From positions 1 to 41,563 of IMG/VR virus record IMGVR_UViG_3300042562_003535: a stretch of 41,563 nucleotides of DNA. One strand, given 5' to 3'. A program made the translations under genes and the position numbers. Source of the stretch: a virus. Below are positions 39,826-41,563 of the stretch, piece by piece. Each line of letters starts with the position of its first letter. Position 1 is the first letter of the stretch. The notes below the pieces were generated by a model that saw nothing but the letters and a program-made list of their open reading frames with translations, ran no database searches and was not told the DNA's origin.

Positions 39826-40076
39826 ATCAATCTCCGGCATGTTTAAAGATTAATTTTATCATGTCCCAATCTGAATCACAAGACGAAATAGTTCATTGAT
39901 TTGAGAATTCGTTTATGTGATAAAAATTGTTGTACAAAAGAAAGGAAATTCTGGCAAAATTAGGCCGCACGAATGCAAGAACTCATTCTAATTATACTCA
40001 TTTTCTCACTTACCCATCTTTAAAATTCAAATATTTATCTTTATAAAGGTGTCATGCTTTTCATTAGGATAGCGAG

Positions 40077-40263
40077 ATGGGCGTTTCGTTTTCATACAAT
40101 CCTTTCATGAACAATGTTGATAAATCAGGGTCTGCCAGTTTGTATTGGAACTGTAAATAATATCATTGTAGGTGGAAACGATTTTAAAATTAATGTGACT
40201 TCTCCCAATTCGGGAGCCACAACCAATACACAACGAATTGACATTTTGGGATATTATTTATAG
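40077..40263 (+). pseudogene. Decayed fibre gene
   Basis: ATG 40077 gives VSFSYNPFMNNVDKSGSA, like the opening of the 38609 fibre (YNPFTNNLDKSG). The frame then ends, while another frame continues GTVNNIIVGGNDFKINVTSP and RIDILGYYL to TAG at 40261. A frameshift near 40135-40145 joins the two. The remains are too short for a working fibre. Confidence 0.6.
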
Positions 40264-40456
40264 TGAAAATAATAGTAATTTTTTAGATATTACTTAAAGT
40301 TCTCGCCAGGTAGGTGTAATCGATTTCAAAGACTTCAAAAACACCTTGAAAACCTCCCTTGTCTAACTTATAGATAATCCTTGTAAAGATACATAAATTG
40401 TGAAATCTTGGAGTGTCCGGCAAGCATAGTCAGCCCTAGAGGATAAAAAATTAAGT

Positions 40457-41563
40457 ATGTTTTTTGATAAATCAAGAAGAAGGAATGTGTGGTTAATCCT
40501 TGGAGCTTGCTTTCTCATCTTCCTAGGTTTTTTTTCATGGAATCGGTGGCAAGATGAAGGGCCGATAAAAATCATAGAGAAACATTTAGAAGCATTGCGC
40601 AATAATAAGACTCCTGAAGCCTATGCTTTCACTGCGCGCAAGTTTCAATCAACAGTGCCACTTTCTGATTTTCGCGAACTCCTAAAAGCTAATAGTGTGC
40701 TCACATCCTATATTGATAGGCAAATTTCCCTAGTAGATTTCAATGAGAATGAAGCCTTTCTATTAACAATTCTCACTCGTTCAGATAAAGACTTAACTGG
40801 CGTGAAATATACTGTAGTTAAAGAAGATGGTGTATGGAAGATATTAAAAATATGGATAGATAATACTGCCTCTAATAACTTTGCTTCATCGGTTGACTCC
40901 ACAGAATGGCTGCACTCAATCGATATGCAATTGATGGCGTTACGTTCTAAAGATATTGAAAATGCCTACAACAAGGCAACATCTAAAGGATTTAGGGATT
41001 TCTCTTCCTTAGATGGTTTCAGGCAATTCGTTGATTTCAACTCCATTTTATCTTCACATAAAAATTACGTGTTAGGAAAACAAGCAATTCGCACTGATAA
41101 CATTATAGTTGATATTATACTAAATCCAGATAATGAAGCCATTCCAATACAATATACTATGGGGAAAGAAGACGGCCAATGGAAGATCTTGCACCTAGAT
41201 ATGACGATAGCAAACCTTTCAAAATTTCAGGAATTATTAAAAGATACCAATACGCATGCACCGATAAAAAAGCAGCTTGCTGCATTGAAGGATCGTGATA
41301 TCTTACAAGCTTACAGCGATCCTACATCTCCAGCATTTCGCAAAGATGTCTCATTCGAAGTTTTTCAAGAACTCATACATCAATATCCTATTCTTATGGA
41401 TTATCAAAGTATAGAATTTAAAAACCCTAGACTAGACAATGGGACCTGTTTCTTGATTGTTGAACTGAAAGGTAAAGATGACAGCATATACACTCTCGAA
41501 TACACCTTAGCTCTTGAAGATAATCAATGGAAGATCTGGACGTTCCGAGGATGGTCATCATGA
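40457..41563 (+). CDS. Membrane-anchored protein with three repeats
   Basis: A protein of 368 aa ending with TGA at the window edge. Residues of about 10-28 (NVWLILGACFLIFLGFFSW) are a membrane anchor, N-terminus inside. Then three units of about 105 residues follow, each with I-x-x-Q-L-x-A-L-(R/K), AY-x-x-x-(T)-S-x-x-F, a helix ending in a F-x-x-F or F-x-x-L, and an end like EDGQWKILHL, EDNQWKIWTF. This recalls DUF4864 / NTF2-like folds placed outside the membrane. It has no phage-gene neighbour, so it may belong to the accessory or host-like set. Function unknown. Confidence 0.6.
   Translation: MFFDKSRRRNVWLILGACFLIFLGFFSWNRWQDEGPIKIIEKHLEALRNNKTPEAYAFTARKFQSTVPLSDFRELLKANSVLTSYIDRQISLVDFNENEAFLLTILTRSDKDLTGVKYTVVKEDGVWKILKIWIDNTASNNFASSVDSTEWLHSIDMQLMALRSKDIENAYNKATSKGFRDFSSLDGFRQFVDFNSILSSHKNYVLGKQAIRTDNIIVDIILNPDNEAIPIQYTMGKEDGQWKILHLDMTIANLSKFQELLKDTNTHAPIKKQLAALKDRDILQAYSDPTSPAFRKDVSFEVFQELIHQYPILMDYQSIEFKNPRLDNGTCFLIVELKGKDDSIYTLEYTLALEDNQWKIWTFRGWSS

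Overview
The window is AT-rich DNA of a Gram-negative bacterial type. It carries a nearly complete contractile-tail (myovirus) virion module on the same molecule as a plasmid-style partition and replication module. I see no integrase, transposase, rRNA or tRNA. Virion and ParA/Rep genes together suggest a phage-plasmid, or a prophage that replicates as a plasmid. The host is not proven. Three things hint at an amoeba- or animal-associated member of the Chlamydiae (Parachlamydiales-like): a small protein resembling chlamydial histone H1-like Hc1 (34988-35251), a parA / small partner / DnaB-type helicase set recalling the chlamydial plasmid, and the base composition. The host call is inference.

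Layout. 1-5923: head genes (end of a probable portal, MuF-type protein, DUF2213 protease/scaffold, cement protein, DUF2184-type major capsid protein, connector and completion proteins). 5913-16469: neck, sheath, tube, frameshifted tail chaperone, short tape measure, Dit-like protein, plug, hub, Gp138-type spike, gp25-like wedge, J-like wedge and DUF2612 protein. The order matches Bcep781/E217-like myophages. 16480-22175: tail fibre and adhesin genes, including two tandem glycine-rich paralogues. 22047-22936: an exact 445-bp tandem duplication that copied the 3' end of the last tail gene. 22966-28603: a divergent ribbon-helix-helix gene, ParA, its partner, a primase-helicase and a putative replication initiator. 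28600-31213: a field of iteron-like repeats with a zinc-type CDF metal transporter inside it. 31770-32231: a small lipoprotein and a small membrane protein. 32224-35675: a leftward operon with RecT-like annealing protein, PD-(D/E)XK nuclease, Hc1-like protein and small proteins. It is divergent from a Cro/CI-like regulator at 35803. 36069-40263: two HNH+RHH-type proteins, a second set of fibre-related genes and a decayed fibre gene. 40457-41563: a membrane-anchored protein made of three repeats.

How it fits together. The late module builds the particle, ParA and its partner should segregate the episome, the initiator would act at the TGTAAAC/AAATCGACC repeats, and the RecT/nuclease pair would handle recombination. 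The most unusual signals are: an approximately 88-residue domain inserted four times in three different virion proteins (head cement, tail sheath, baseplate J), twice at the same site inside another repeated domain; the compound iteron family; a short CCA/TGG-unit repeat at several loci, two of them inside genes; and two neighbouring HNH-RHH fusions.

Terminase, lysis genes and an integrase were not seen and may lie outside the window.
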